DNA of 64,000 bases, from assembly GCA_025358295.1 (NCBI GenBank), contig JANYJY010000031.1, positions 61,132 to 125,131 on the forward strand, read 5' to 3'. The position numbers and the translations under genes were made by a program. Under the pieces are notes generated by a model. The model searched no databases. It had not been told where the DNA came from and saw only the letters and a list, made by a program, of their open reading frames with translations. Positions 1 through 8,774 of this stretch are shown here, in pieces; within the stretch, counting starts at the first letter, position 1; each line of letters begins with the position of its first letter. Source of the stretch: Gammaproteobacteria bacterium. GTDB lineage: Bacteria; Pseudomonadota; Gammaproteobacteria; Steroidobacterales; Steroidobacteraceae.

Positions 1-238
1 TCTGCACGAAACTCAAATGGAATTGGCCCTTGAGCAACGGGTATATGGAAATGATCAACGATTGCATCATGTCGTTGAGAAAATGCGAGAAGCTGAGCGC
101 ACCCAAGACCCTGAAGCGAGTTTGCGTGGCGGGGGCATGGGCCGTTGCAGCGACGATCGGCGAGGCACCGGTGAGACTCTCTTCCATAATCTCATACCCT
201 ACTAGCTACTTCGTTGTCTGTCCTGAGAGAATGCGCCG

Positions 239-1957
239 ATGAATCGCCTCTCACCCTATGGATTTCTTCGCGACCTGGCGTCGCGCTGGGATGTGCTGGC
301 GTTCATCGTCGTCATCGGATTGATCGCTTTTTTGGGCGAGACCTCACGAGGCTTGTTCGCGCCGCTGTCCCAGCTCGAAGTGGCTCCGTTGTCGCTCGAT
401 CCGATTCATTTGCCGGAATATGCGGCACGCACGACGTTTCGCATGTTGGCCGGGCTGTTTCTCTCGCTGGTATTCACTTTGACATACGCGACTTGGGCGG
501 CCAAGAGCGAGCGGGCCGGCAAGTTGTTGGTGCCCATGCTGGACATCCTACAGTCGGTGCCGATTCTGGGCTTCATTTCCGTGACGGTCGTGTTTTTCAT
601 GTCCTTGGCCCCTGGGAGGGTGCTCGGCGCGGAATTCGCCGCCATCTTTGCCATATTCACCAGCCAAGCCTGGAACATGGCCTTTAGCTTCTATCAGTCG
701 CTGCGAACCATCCCCAATGAACTGAGCGAAGCGGCCGAATCCTTCCGCCTGTCGCCCTGGATGCGCTTTTGGCAGTTGGAGGTTCCCTTCGGCATGCCGG
801 CGCTCATCTGGAACATGATGATGTCCATGTCGGGCGGCTGGTTTTTCGTGGTGGCCTCGGAATCCATCAGCGTCGGACACACCACCGTCGCCTTGCCGGG
901 AGTCGGTTCGTATATTGCGCTCGCCATCGAGCAGAAAAACCTGGCGGCCATCGGCTGGGCGATCGCCACCATGTTGATCGTGATCCTACTGTACGACCAA
1001 TTGTTGTTCCGGCCGTTGGTGGCGTGGGCGGATCGCTTCCGCGTCGAGCAGGAGCCGGGAGTCCGGGTTCCCGATTCCTGGGCTCTGACCATGATGCGCC
1101 GCTCGCGGTTGATTCAAGCCGCCACGCTGGCATTTCATGCTGCCGTACTCTGGACCAGCCGCGCAGTGAAACGCGTCGACAAACCTGTCATGGATGAGGG
1201 CTCACCCAAAAAGCGCAGCCTGGATCTGCTCTGGGTGTCGCTGGTGATCGTGGCCGTGGTGGCCGGACTTTGGCACCTGGTCTGGGTGCTCATCAAGAAC
1301 ACCCCGCTCAGCGAAGCCTTGCAGGTTTGCGGGCTGGCGACGCTCACCATGTTGCGAGTGTTCATCTTGATTGCGCTGGCCAGCATCGTATGGGTGCCGA
1401 TCGGCGTGTGGGTGGGAATGCGGCCGCGCGCGGCGCAAATCGTTCAGCCCATTGCGCAGTTCATGGCCGCGTTTCCCGCGAATCTGCTGTTCCCCATCGC
1501 GGTGTACGGCATTGTGGCGTGGCGGCTCAATCCAGACATCTACCTGAGCCCGCTGATGATTTTAGGCACTCAGTGGTACATATTATTCAATGTGATCGCC
1601 GGCGCATCGGCGATACCGGCGGAGATGCGCTACGTGGCTGCGAATTTCCACGTCAGCGGCTGGCTGTGGTGGCGTAAGGTGGCATTGCCGGCGGTTCTTC
1701 CGTTCTATGTCACGGGGGCCATCACGGCGTCCGGCGGATCGTGGAATGCGGCCATCGTCGCAGAAGTGGCGAGCTGGGGTACTACTCACGTGCAGGCCCG
1801 AGGTCTGGGCGCGTATATCGCACAAGCCACGACTGCGGGAGATTTTCATCGCATCGTGTTGGGAATCGGCACCATGAGTCTGTTCGTTGTGGTCATCAAC
1901 AGGCTCTTTTGGCGACCCTTGTATTACTACGCCGAGCGCAAATATCGACTTACCTGA
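239..1957 (+). CDS. NitT/TauT-type ABC transporter, fused double permease
   Basis: Inner-membrane permease of 572 residues made of two binding-protein-dependent transport (BPD_transp_1) units in one chain. Each half has several hydrophobic segments and a degenerate EAA loop: LSEAAESFRLSPWMRFW in the first half (about residue 160) and AEMRYVAANFHVSGW in the second (about residue 460). Related importers for nitrate, sulfonate or taurine use two copies of a ~260-residue permease, so this is a covalent dimer. The ATPase gene follows 10 bp downstream, and no periplasmic binding protein is visible on either side. The substrate cannot be assigned. The ATG at 239 overlaps a stop codon of an unconvincing left-edge frame. 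Confidence 0.9.
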   Translation: MNRLSPYGFLRDLASRWDVLAFIVVIGLIAFLGETSRGLFAPLSQLEVAPLSLDPIHLPEYAARTTFRMLAGLFLSLVFTLTYATWAAKSERAGKLLVPMLDILQSVPILGFISVTVVFFMSLAPGRVLGAEFAAIFAIFTSQAWNMAFSFYQSLRTIPNELSEAAESFRLSPWMRFWQLEVPFGMPALIWNMMMSMSGGWFFVVASESISVGHTTVALPGVGSYIALAIEQKNLAAIGWAIATMLIVILLYDQLLFRPLVAWADRFRVEQEPGVRVPDSWALTMMRRSRLIQAATLAFHAAVLWTSRAVKRVDKPVMDEGSPKKRSLDLLWVSLVIVAVVAGLWHLVWVLIKNTPLSEALQVCGLATLTMLRVFILIALASIVWVPIGVWVGMRPRAAQIVQPIAQFMAAFPANLLFPIAVYGIVAWRLNPDIYLSPLMILGTQWYILFNVIAGASAIPAEMRYVAANFHVSGWLWWRKVALPAVLPFYVTGAITASGGSWNAAIVAEVASWGTTHVQARGLGAYIAQATTAGDFHRIVLGIGTMSLFVVVINRLFWRPLYYYAERKYRLT

Positions 1958-1967
1958 AGGGTTGGCC

Positions 1968-3269
1968 ATGAACAATTCTCCGCTACTGCAGTGCACCGAA
2001 GTGCGCAAGGCCTTCCCCAAGCCGGACGGGGCGGAATTGCTGGTGCTCGACGGAATGAATCTGGAATTGCGCGAGGGCCAGATCGTCGGTTTGCTGGGTC
2101 GGTCGGGCTCCGGAAAATCGACGTTATTGCGCTTGATAGCCGGTCTGTCGGAGCCCAGCGCGGGACAATTGCGTTACCTGGGTCAGCCGATCTCGGGACC
2201 CGCCTCAGGAATCGCCATGGTTTTTCAGAGCTTCGCGCTGTTTCCGTGGCTGACGGTGTTCGAAAATGTTGCCTTAGGCCTGGAAGCACAGCGGATGCCG
2301 CGTGCGGACATCCGGAAAAGATCGCTGGCCGCGATCGATTTGATCGGTCTGGACGGTTTCGAGTCCGCCTATCCGCGCGAGCTGTCGGGCGGCATGCGGC
2401 AACGCGTCGGATTCGCCCGCGCTCTCGTGGTACACCCCAATATTCTGCTCATGGACGAACCGTTCTCTGCGCTCGATGTGTTGACTGCCGAAACGTTGCG
2501 AACCGATTTCCTGGACCTGTGGGCGGAGGGCCGGATGCCCATCAAGGGTGTCATTTTGGTCACACACAATATCGAAGAGGCAGTCTTGATGTGCGATCGC
2601 ATCCTGGTATTCGGCAGCAATCCCGGCAGGATCCTGAGCGAAATTAAAGTATCGCTGCCACAGCCGCGCAATCGCCTCGATCCGAGCTTCCGCGAACTGG
2701 TGGAGAGCATTTATGTGGAGATGACGGCCCGTCCGCAGGGCGGTGCTAGCGCGAGGCACGAGCGCTTCCCGGGCTTGGGCATCGGCAGCCAATTGCCGCA
2801 TGTGTCCTCCAATCTGCTGGCGGGCCTCATGGAAGCGGTCGCGGCAGTACCCTTCAACGGCAAGGCCGATTTGCCGGATATCGCTTCCGATCTGCAAATG
2901 GAAATCGACGAATTATTCCCGGTCGCGGAAACCCTGCAAATGCTGCGCTTCGCGGAACTGGAGGGCGGCGATCTGAAACTGACCGAGGACGGGATGGCTT
3001 TTGCGCATGCGGCCCTCGACGAGCGTAAGCGCATATTCTCCCGCCATTTACTGAACTACGTGCCGCTGGCGGCTCATATTCGGCGGGTTCTGGACGAACG
3101 TGCCTCGCATTCCGCCCGCAAGAGCCGCTTTGTCGACGAATTGGAGGATTTCATGAGCGAGGAGGCCGCAGATCAGACGCTGCGCGCAATAGTGAGTTGG
3201 AGCCGCTACGCCGAGGCCTTTGCCTACGACGATGAGAATGCCATGTTCAGCCTCGAGAATCCGACATAA
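1968..3269 (+). CDS. ABC transporter ATP-binding protein with C-terminal AAA-associated domain
   Basis: ATPase partner of the fused permease just upstream; 433 residues, of which the first ~250 are a standard nucleotide-binding domain. It has Walker A GRSGSGKST, Q-loop MVFQSFALFPW, signature LSGGMRQRVGFARAL, Walker B ILLMDEPFSALD and the switch histidine in VTHNIEEAV. The remaining ~170 residues resemble the C-terminal AAA-associated domain known from nitrate/sulfonate/bicarbonate-type ATPases, probably a regulatory winged-helix-like module. The ATG at 1968 is preferred over the longer frame because homology starts there and upstream sequence belongs to the permease gene. Role inferred: energises import of an unknown small anion or organic ion. 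Confidence 0.92.
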   Translation: MNNSPLLQCTEVRKAFPKPDGAELLVLDGMNLELREGQIVGLLGRSGSGKSTLLRLIAGLSEPSAGQLRYLGQPISGPASGIAMVFQSFALFPWLTVFENVALGLEAQRMPRADIRKRSLAAIDLIGLDGFESAYPRELSGGMRQRVGFARALVVHPNILLMDEPFSALDVLTAETLRTDFLDLWAEGRMPIKGVILVTHNIEEAVLMCDRILVFGSNPGRILSEIKVSLPQPRNRLDPSFRELVESIYVEMTARPQGGASARHERFPGLGIGSQLPHVSSNLLAGLMEAVAAVPFNGKADLPDIASDLQMEIDELFPVAETLQMLRFAELEGGDLKLTEDGMAFAHAALDERKRIFSRHLLNYVPLAAHIRRVLDERASHSARKSRFVDELEDFMSEEAADQTLRAIVSWSRYAEAFAYDDENAMFSLENPT

Positions 3270-3270
3270 A

Positions 3271-3660
3271 ATGACGGCCATGACCGAGCCGGCATCCTAT
3301 CTGTCCCTGTCTGTCCCCCCGGATGAAATGGTGAAATACATTCAGGATTTGATGACGCTGCCGCACGGCGAAATTGCCGCAAGTTCGGCAATGACCCTCG
3401 CCCAGCGGCACTGGGGTGGGGACACTCCGCTGGCCCGCGCCGCTCTGCTGCGTTGGGGTGCGCTCAATTTGGCGTTTCAAGACAAACGATTGGAAACCTG
3501 GACGGTGACCCGCGAACGCGACAGTATCCAGGTGCCTGCGGCATTGGTGGCGGCCGCGGGTGTGGCCCGCCTGGTGATCGACAACGAGCGGGCGGTTTTC
3601 GACATTGCCGCGTTGCTCGACGCCACGTTGGAGTTTCAGCCGCCAGCGGGTCAGGCTTAA
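3271..3660 (+). CDS. hypothetical protein, ABC-operon associated
   Basis: A 129-residue soluble protein with no signal peptide or membrane segment, and no family I recognise. It begins 1 bp after the ABC ATPase stop (ATG at 3271, alternative ATG at 3280), which suggests co-transcription and translational coupling with the transporter. The N-terminal half contains a DLMTLPHGEIAASSAMTLAQ-like helical stretch; the C-terminal half is rich in Ala, Val and Asp. The name DUF is withheld because none can be supported. It might be an accessory factor of the transporter, but only the position supports that. Confidence 0.7.
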   Translation: MTAMTEPASYLSLSVPPDEMVKYIQDLMTLPHGEIAASSAMTLAQRHWGGDTPLARAALLRWGALNLAFQDKRLETWTVTRERDSIQVPAALVAAAGVARLVIDNERAVFDIAALLDATLEFQPPAGQA

Positions 3661-3666
3661 TCCTGC

Positions 3667-4146
3667 ATGACTACCGCCGATCGGCCAGCGCCGGAGCCGC
3701 GCTTCAATATTCTGCGTACCATTGCGCTGTACAAACTGTTGAAGGTGCTGCTGCTGCTGGCTTGGGCCTATGGGGGCGTGCGCCTGCACGATTCCTCGCT
3801 CATCGCCAAGCTGATCGACTGGGCCTCGGCGCGTCCGTCCGGCGCGGAGCACGACATGGTCGTGCGCCTATTGCAATGGTTCAGCGGCTTGAGCACCTCG
3901 ACGATGCGTACGCTGCGTGTCGTGTCATTGTCATATGCGGCCATTTTTGCCGTCGAGGGCATCGGCCTGTGGATGCAAAAGCGCTGGGCGGAGTGGCTCA
4001 CCACGATTATTACCGCCTCCCTGATCCCCTTCGAGGTGTGGGAACTGCTGCATCGGCCGAGCGTGGGCAAGGCGGCACTGGTGGTGGCCAATGTGGCTAT
4101 CGTCGCCTATCTGGTCTGGCATGTGCGCGCCAAGGGCAAGCGCTGA
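3667..4146 (+). CDS. DUF2127-like small membrane protein
   Basis: A 159-residue integral membrane protein with about four hydrophobic segments: near residues 19-40 (ALYKLLKVLLLLAWAYGGV), 88-106, 110-130 and 138-155. The N-terminal motif of an IALYKLLK type and the C-terminal W-H-x-R-x-K end match the DUF2127 family of predicted membrane proteins, whose function is unknown. It starts 6 bp after the preceding hypothetical gene and so is probably the last gene of the ABC operon. No catalytic residues can be seen. Confidence 0.75.
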   Translation: MTTADRPAPEPRFNILRTIALYKLLKVLLLLAWAYGGVRLHDSSLIAKLIDWASARPSGAEHDMVVRLLQWFSGLSTSTMRTLRVVSLSYAAIFAVEGIGLWMQKRWAEWLTTIITASLIPFEVWELLHRPSVGKAALVVANVAIVAYLVWHVRAKGKR

Positions 4147-4277
4147 CCATACGGGGGGCAAAGTCGGGCAAACCGGCCCCTGGCTCAATGATTGTGAAAT
4201 GATCTTCATCTCGGCTGAATCCGGCAGATCCAGCGTATTCTTTGAACCGCTTGTTAATACCACCGTTTGGAGATCTC

Positions 4278-4484
4278 ATGAATAAGTCCGGAACCTTGAT
4301 CACCTCTGCGCTGTTGACTTTGGGCCTCGCCGCCGCCGCGATGGCTGCCGATGCGCCGAAAGCCGCTGCGCCGATGTCTGCGGATGCGCCTGCCGCCGCC
4401 GCGCCTGCTGCGGATGCACCGAAGCCTGCGAAGAAGCACAGCAAGAAGAAGAAGAAAGCTGCCGCTCCTGCGACAACCAAGTAA
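4278..4484 (+). CDS. small secreted Ala/Pro/Lys-rich protein
   Basis: A 68-residue protein with a clear Sec signal peptide (MNKSGTLITSALLTLGL..., probable cleavage after AMA near residue 22). The mature ~46 residues are low complexity: A/P/D repeats followed by a cluster of lysines (KKHSKKKKK) and AAPATTK. A GGAG ribosome site lies 5-8 bp upstream of ATG 4278, and a strong intrinsic terminator follows 14 bp after the stop, so it is a self-contained gene. Similar short alanine-rich, lysine-tailed exported peptides are annotated only as hypothetical. A cell-envelope or nucleic-acid-binding role would be a guess. Confidence 0.75.
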   Translation: MNKSGTLITSALLTLGLAAAAMAADAPKAAAPMSADAPAAAAPAADAPKPAKKHSKKKKKAAAPATTK

Positions 4485-4498
4485 TATCATTGGTAGGG

Positions 4499-4536
4499 CG
4501 CCCCGACTGCTTCACGGCGGCCGGGGCGTTTTTTTT
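4499..4536 (+). terminator. intrinsic terminator after small secreted protein
   Basis: Perfect 7-bp stem CGCCCCG (4499-4505) with CGGGGCG (4522-4528), followed at once by eight T residues (4529-4536). This is a classical Rho-independent terminator, located between the 68-residue secreted protein and uppP. Confidence 0.85.
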
Positions 4537-4577
4537 GCGCGCTTGTTTCAGCGCTGCCGCAATAGAGAGATGTACAC

Positions 4578-5393
4578 TTGGATCCGGTAATTGCAATAAA
4601 AGCCTTGATTCTCGGCGTCGTCGAAGGACTGACCGAATTCCTGCCGGTCTCGAGCACCGGGCACCTCATCGTCGTCGGCAGCCTCCTCGATTGGAATGAC
4701 GAGAAGGGCAAGCTGTTCGAGATTGTGATTCAGCTGGCGGCCATATTCGCGGTGTGCTGGGAGTATCGCAAGCGCCTGTGGTCACTGGCCGCAACCCTAC
4801 AGAGCGAGCCGAAGTCGCGCGCTTTTGCCTTGAACATCATTCTGGCCTTCCTGCCCGCGGCTGTGATCGGCGTGTTCATGGCGAGCACCATCAAACGCTA
4901 TTTGTTCGCGGCCGTGCCGGTGGCCACGGCCTTCATCGTCGGCGGCATCATTATCCTGTGGATCGAGAGCCGCCAGCGCGCCGAACGCGTCGCGACCATC
5001 GACGGCATCAAGCCTCCCGATGCGATCTGGGTGGGATTTGCGCAAGCTCTGGCCATGATTCCGGGCACTTCGCGTTCGGGGGCCACCATCATGGGCGGCC
5101 TGCTGCGCGGCCTATCGCGCAAGACCGCCACCGAGTTCTCGTTTTTCCTGGCCATTCCGACCATGTTCGCGGCGACGGCCTATGAACTGTTCAAGGCGCG
5201 GAACTCGCTCAACCTCGATGATCTCGCGGTCATCGGCGTGGGCTCGATTGCGTCCTTCATCAGCGCGGCATTCGCCGTCAAGGCCTTGATACGCTATGTC
5301 AGCGGCCACAATTTCAAGGTCTTCGCCTGGTACCGGATCGTGTTCGGGTTCGTGATTCTCGTGACTTGGCACTATGGCTGGGTCAAGTGGTGA
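4578..5393 (+). CDS. uppP: undecaprenyl-diphosphatase
   Basis: Recycles undecaprenyl pyrophosphate to the monophosphate carrier for peptidoglycan synthesis; overproduction gives bacitracin resistance in known members (BacA/UppP). The 271-residue length is typical. Family motifs are present: GVVEGLTEFLPVSSTGHL near residues 13-30, including the catalytic glutamate pair region, and the second motif PGTSRSGATI with its essential arginine at about residues 160-170. Seven to eight membrane segments are visible. The start is TTG at 4578, since the family N-terminus begins within a few residues of it. Confidence 0.97.
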   Translation: MDPVIAIKALILGVVEGLTEFLPVSSTGHLIVVGSLLDWNDEKGKLFEIVIQLAAIFAVCWEYRKRLWSLAATLQSEPKSRAFALNIILAFLPAAVIGVFMASTIKRYLFAAVPVATAFIVGGIIILWIESRQRAERVATIDGIKPPDAIWVGFAQALAMIPGTSRSGATIMGGLLRGLSRKTATEFSFFLAIPTMFAATAYELFKARNSLNLDDLAVIGVGSIASFISAAFAVKALIRYVSGHNFKVFAWYRIVFGFVILVTWHYGWVKW

Positions 5394-5415
5394 GGTAGAG
5401 GGAGGACATCGGCGG

Positions 5416-5874
5416 GTGTATCAGAGATTCCAGCGTGGGTGCGGTTGTGCGTTGCTGGCTCTGTGGCTCGTCGCGGGGACTCCGGCCACGGCGGCAGATT
5501 TTCGAATCGCCGATTTGATCGTCGGGCAAGTTCGATCGCATCCGACTGCGCCGGCGGCGGCTGTCGGCGTGGTGTACTTTTCAGTGACCAATGCCGGACA
5601 CAGAATGGATCGTTTGCGGGGTATCACCAGCCCGATTGCGCGCGCGGTGGAAATTCACGAAAGCCGCAACGTCGATGGAATGATGCAGATGCGCGCCGTC
5701 GATGCGCTCGAGTGTCCACCCGGCATTACCGTCAAAAGCGAGCCGGGGGGACTGCATGTGATGTTGCTGGGTTTGAGCCGCCCGCTGATCATCGGCATGG
5801 AGTTTCCCATGGTGCTGCATTTTCAAGACGCCGGAATGCTGCTGGTTCGGGTCCAGGTGAGCGCACGCGAATGA
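5416..5874 (+). CDS. PCu(A)C-family periplasmic copper chaperone
   Basis: Periplasmic copper-binding protein of the PCu(A)C/DUF461 family, which delivers Cu(I) to the CuA site of cytochrome oxidase. Copper ligands fit the family pattern: His in VEIHES, Met residues in MMQMRAV, and the H-x-M pair in GGLHVMLLGL. An N-terminal signal peptide (CALLALWLVAGTPATAA) precedes the domain. I chose GTG 5416 because GGAGG sits at 5401-5405 with a 10-nt spacer; an ATG at 5374 would overlap uppP and adds an unrelated stretch. The stop overlaps the next start (ATGA), indicating translational coupling. Confidence 0.88.
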   Translation: MYQRFQRGCGCALLALWLVAGTPATAADFRIADLIVGQVRSHPTAPAAAVGVVYFSVTNAGHRMDRLRGITSPIARAVEIHESRNVDGMMQMRAVDALECPPGITVKSEPGGLHVMLLGLSRPLIIGMEFPMVLHFQDAGMLLVRVQVSARE

Positions 5875-6356
5875 ACGGCGTCTTCGGCTTTGTCTCTGCT
5901 CCGACCCAGGCTGTCGACATCGCCCATCTGATCCAAGTCGCGCTCACGCCTATTTTCCTGATCTCGGCAATCGGTGTAACGCTCAATGTATTGACCAGCC
6001 GTTTGGCGCGCATCGTCGATCGAGCGCGCGTAATCGAAGACGTCTTGCGCCAAGCGGACCACAAACGCGACGAGCGGGAATTGCATGGCACGCTCGGTGT
6101 GCTGGCGCGGCGGGCCGCCTACATCAATGCGGCGATCACGTTGATCACCGTATCCGCCCTGTTCATCGCTCTAGTGGTGGTGATGCTGTTCGTCAACGCG
6201 TTTCTGCGCTGGGATTTATCAGCCTTCATCGCCTTGATGTTCATCTTGTCGATGCTATCGTTGGCCGCGGCACTGTCTACGTTTTTGATCGAAGTGCGCA
6301 TCGCCACCAACTCGCTGCGAATCGGCATCGAGGAGGCCTCGCGCCACAGCGATTGA
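5871..6356 (+). CDS. DUF2721 family membrane protein
   Basis: A 161-residue protein with three hydrophobic segments (about residues 17-40, 93-118 and 122-145) and a charged cytoplasmic stretch between the first two (RLARIVDRARVIED). The pattern of HLIQVALTPIFLISAIG followed by RLARI-DR matches the DUF2721 family. Function is unknown. The ATG overlaps the copper chaperone stop by 4 bp (ATGA), so the two are co-translated. The gene ends 6 bp before the convergent cyclophilin gene. Confidence 0.85.
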   Translation: MNGVFGFVSAPTQAVDIAHLIQVALTPIFLISAIGVTLNVLTSRLARIVDRARVIEDVLRQADHKRDERELHGTLGVLARRAAYINAAITLITVSALFIALVVVMLFVNAFLRWDLSAFIALMFILSMLSLAAALSTFLIEVRIATNSLRIGIEEASRHSD

Positions 6357-6362
6357 GCAGCC

Positions 6363-7253
6363 CTAGGGTTGGTCGCGCACCGCGATCGGCACATTGCACA
6401 GGTCGATGTGTCCGGCGGGAACCTTGAAGAAGCTCTCAGGCCGATTGCGGCGCGACTCTATCAGCGCCTTAAAGGTCGCGGTGTCGGTGCGAATGACTTC
6501 AAGATTGGAGCGCTGCGCCGCCGGGAGGTCCGCCGCCACCCGGATCGACTTGATCTGCAGGGGTGATTGGGCCTTGGTGTAAAAGCCCATTTCCGCGCCG
6601 CCGCGCGGCAGCGCGGACAGCAGCTCGATACCCTTCACCACGCGCCCGACCAGCGCTACGTTTCGGTCCAGGTGCCGGGGAGAGTGGCCGATGACCACAT
6701 ACATTTCGGCGCCGCTGCCGCTTTGCACGTCAAGGTCTCGTCCCACACCCACCATGGCGTAGCAGTGGGCCAGCCAAGCGCGATGCTGATCTGGCGCGCG
6801 GGCCACCGGCAGGCCGCCGGAAAAGCCCACTTGGCGGGCGAAGGCATCGCCGTCCGGCAGGGGAGTGAAGGGGGTCGCGGCCGAGATCGGGGAATCGAAT
6901 TCCGGAGCCGTTTTGCCTATGCCCGCCGGCAGGGGGTGGCGGTTATCCGGATCGCCCCATTGCGCGACGTAGTTGTCCTGCACCCGGATAACGGACAGTG
7001 CGTCGAAATATTTCGCGCGCGTCAGGGTCTTGATATTGGCCACATGCAGCGGCGCAAACTGTGGCGCCAGTTCGATGACCACCCGACCGCCGGGCAATTC
7101 AACGTACAGAGTGTTTTCGGCGTCGAGCGGCCGCCAATCCGCAGGGGTGGATGCGGCCAAGACCTCGCCCATGGTCGGTCGTTGGGCGGCCAGAGCCGAG
7201 CTCGACAAAAAGACCAGCGTTCCCAGGATTAAAAACTTAAAATTGTGCAACAT
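6363..7253 (-). CDS. periplasmic cyclophilin-type peptidyl-prolyl isomerase
   Basis: A 296-residue protein with a signal peptide (FKFLILGTLVFLSSSALAAQ) and a cyclophilin-like domain from about residue 47. Recognisable elements are VELPGGRVVIELAPQFAPLHVANI, then the RVQDNYVAQWGD segment, and a later VGRVVKGIELLSALPRG motif. Compared with PpiA-type enzymes it is long, with an insertion of about 90 residues in the middle carrying a YAMVGVGRD motif and a C-terminal extension. It probably assists folding of exported proteins. It is divergent from the TPR gene at 7300 and convergent with the DUF2721 gene. Confidence 0.85.
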   Translation of the reverse strand: MLHNFKFLILGTLVFLSSSALAAQRPTMGEVLAASTPADWRPLDAENTLYVELPGGRVVIELAPQFAPLHVANIKTLTRAKYFDALSVIRVQDNYVAQWGDPDNRHPLPAGIGKTAPEFDSPISAATPFTPLPDGDAFARQVGFSGGLPVARAPDQHRAWLAHCYAMVGVGRDLDVQSGSGAEMYVVIGHSPRHLDRNVALVGRVVKGIELLSALPRGGAEMGFYTKAQSPLQIKSIRVAADLPAAQRSNLEVIRTDTATFKALIESRRNRPESFFKVPAGHIDLCNVPIAVRDQP

Positions 7254-7299
7254 GTTGCGAGTATTGCATAAATCGGGAATCAGCCTCTTGGAGGGCAGA

Positions 7300-8025
7300 A
7301 TGCGTCTGATTTTTTCGTCTTGGCTTGTGGTGCTGGTGTGCTGTGGGGGCGCCGCTCAGTTGGCAATGGCCCAGGGCTATCCCGGCGGCGGCCAAATGCC
7401 CGGCGGAAGGGGCGGTATGGGTGGCCCCACGGGCGCGGGCGCGCCGAGTGACGAAACCAGCAGCTCCCAATCTACGGAGAAGCCGGATGCTGCCGCCCGC
7501 AAGGCATTCAAGGCGGGCGTCAAATCGCTGGATCGGGCGCGCGAGTACGAAGGCATTGCGGCCAAGGCGACCAACCCCGATAAGCGGGACGATGCTCAGA
7601 TCAAGGTCAACGACGCCTACGGCAGGGCGTTGGATCAGTTTACCGTGGCGCTCAGCAACAAGGGCGACATGATCGAGGCCTGGGACAATGTGGGCTACGT
7701 TCATTTGCGCCTGGGCGCCTATGGCGAAGCCATCGACGATTACAACCATACGCTGGCGCTCAATCCGGAACTGCTCGAGGCGGTCGAACATCGTGCCGAG
7801 GCGCTGATGGGCGTCGATCGCCTGGAAGATGCGAAGGCCACGTATATGAATTTATTCAATCATGCGCGCCCACTGGCCGATCAGTTGATGGTGGTGATGC
7901 AGAAGTGGCTGGAGCGCCACCGGGTGGCGGCGAACGGGATGCGGCCCGGCGACATCGATGCCTTCGGCAAGTGGCTGCAGGAGCGCGATGGAATCGCCAA
8001 ACAAACGGCGTCCACCGGCCAGTGA
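7300..8025 (+). CDS. exported TPR-repeat protein
   Basis: A 241-residue protein with a signal peptide (MRLIFSSWLVVLVCCGGAAQ..., cleavage probably after AMA), then a Gly/Pro-rich stretch (QGYPGGGQMPGGRGGMGG) at about residues 25-45. Tetratricopeptide-like repeats follow, from about residue 95 to 185 (AWDNVGYVHLRLGAYGEAID, then YNHTLALNPELLEAVEHRAE). The start ATG 7300 is set by a strong GGAGGG site 5 bp upstream; the longer open frame from 6973 lies over the cyclophilin gene and is rejected. The partner is unknown; TPR modules bind other proteins. Confidence 0.85.
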   Translation: MRLIFSSWLVVLVCCGGAAQLAMAQGYPGGGQMPGGRGGMGGPTGAGAPSDETSSSQSTEKPDAAARKAFKAGVKSLDRAREYEGIAAKATNPDKRDDAQIKVNDAYGRALDQFTVALSNKGDMIEAWDNVGYVHLRLGAYGEAIDDYNHTLALNPELLEAVEHRAEALMGVDRLEDAKATYMNLFNHARPLADQLMVVMQKWLERHRVAANGMRPGDIDAFGKWLQERDGIAKQTASTGQ

Positions 8026-8029
8026 CCGG

Positions 8030-8072
8030 GCAGCCGAGGGTGTCGGCTGCAGCCCAGGGGGTCCCCGGCTGC
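8030..8072. terminator. GC-rich tandem hairpins between convergent genes
   Basis: Perfect 8-bp stem GCAGCCGA (8030-8037) with TCGGCTGC (8043-8050), directly joined to a second stem GCAGCC (8049-8054) with GGCTGC (8067-8072). No U-tract follows on either strand. It lies between the TPR gene and convergent yceH and may stop or stabilise both transcripts. Confidence 0.45.
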
Positions 8073-8075
8073 GGC

Positions 8076-8774
8076 CTAAGCTGTTGATCCCGCCCTGAGG
8101 GCCGCCATCTCCTCAGTGAGTGAATCGATTTGCGCGCGCATCTGCCGCAAGGACTCTTCAAGATCGCCGACGCGCTGGCTCAAGGACGCGGTTCCCGCGG
8201 GGCCACCCGGTGCGCCAACCGCGACCGATTCTTCTGCGGCGGTTTCTTCGACGGATTCGATGATTCCAGAGAATAGATGGGCATAGCGGGACTCGCGCGC
8301 GCCGGCGGCCCTCGGCAGGCGCGCGATGAAGGGGCCATCTTCCCGCGCCATCAGATTCTTGAGCGTGGCCTCGACTTGCTCGGCATCGGCGAAATCGCAT
8401 AGTCGATTGGTGCGCGCGCGCAATTCGCCGGGCGTCTGAGGTCCGCGCAGCAGTAACACGCAAATGATGCCCAGTTCCTGCTTGGAAAATTTCAGCGAGC
8501 CGAATTCCGTGTTGCAAAAACGGTGCTTGTACTTGGTGACGCGCCCGCCATAGCCGGCCGACTTGTCGCTCACCATGTACTTTTTCATCAGCGAGTCCAC
8601 CGCCTGCTGCACCGTTGCCTCGCCCAATTCCAGGACCGGCTCGCGATTGGTCTTCTGATTGCAGGCGTTGGTAAGTGCATTCAGCGACAGCGGATACTGG
8701 TCGGGAGTGGTAATTTCCTTCTCGATCAGACAGCCGATAACGCGGGCTTCATTTGCGGAAAATTCAATATTCAT
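8076..8774 (-). CDS. YceH family protein (DUF480)
   Basis: A 232-residue protein of the YceH/UPF0502 family. It opens with the characteristic segment [20 protein letters not shown] and [16 protein letters not shown], and contains the repeat-like [20 protein letters not shown]. Family structures show two tandem winged-helix domains; the biological role remains unknown. The C-terminal ~40 residues ([20 protein letters not shown]...) form a predicted coiled coil, common in this family. It is divergent from adhC. Confidence 0.93.
   Translation of the reverse strand: MNIEFSANEARVIGCLIEKEITTPDQYPLSLNALTNACNQKTNREPVLELGEATVQQAVDSLMKKYMVSDKSAGYGGRVTKYKHRFCNTEFGSLKFSKQELGIICVLLLRGPQTPGELRARTNRLCDFADAEQVEATLKNLMAREDGPFIARLPRAAGARESRYAHLFSGIIESVEETAAEESVAVGAPGGPAGTASLSQRVGDLEESLRQMRAQIDSLTEEMAALRAGSTA

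Noticed and set aside
1..238. Open frames at the left edge, including one of 70 residues ending in an ATGA overlap with the permease start
   Set aside because: No signature, no family resemblance and poor composition; probably intergenic or the non-coding end of a preceding locus. I see no promoter that I can support.
6973..7299. N-terminal extension of the TPR protein
   Set aside because: Antisense to the cyclophilin gene; a signal peptide and GGAGGG site mark ATG 7300 as the start.
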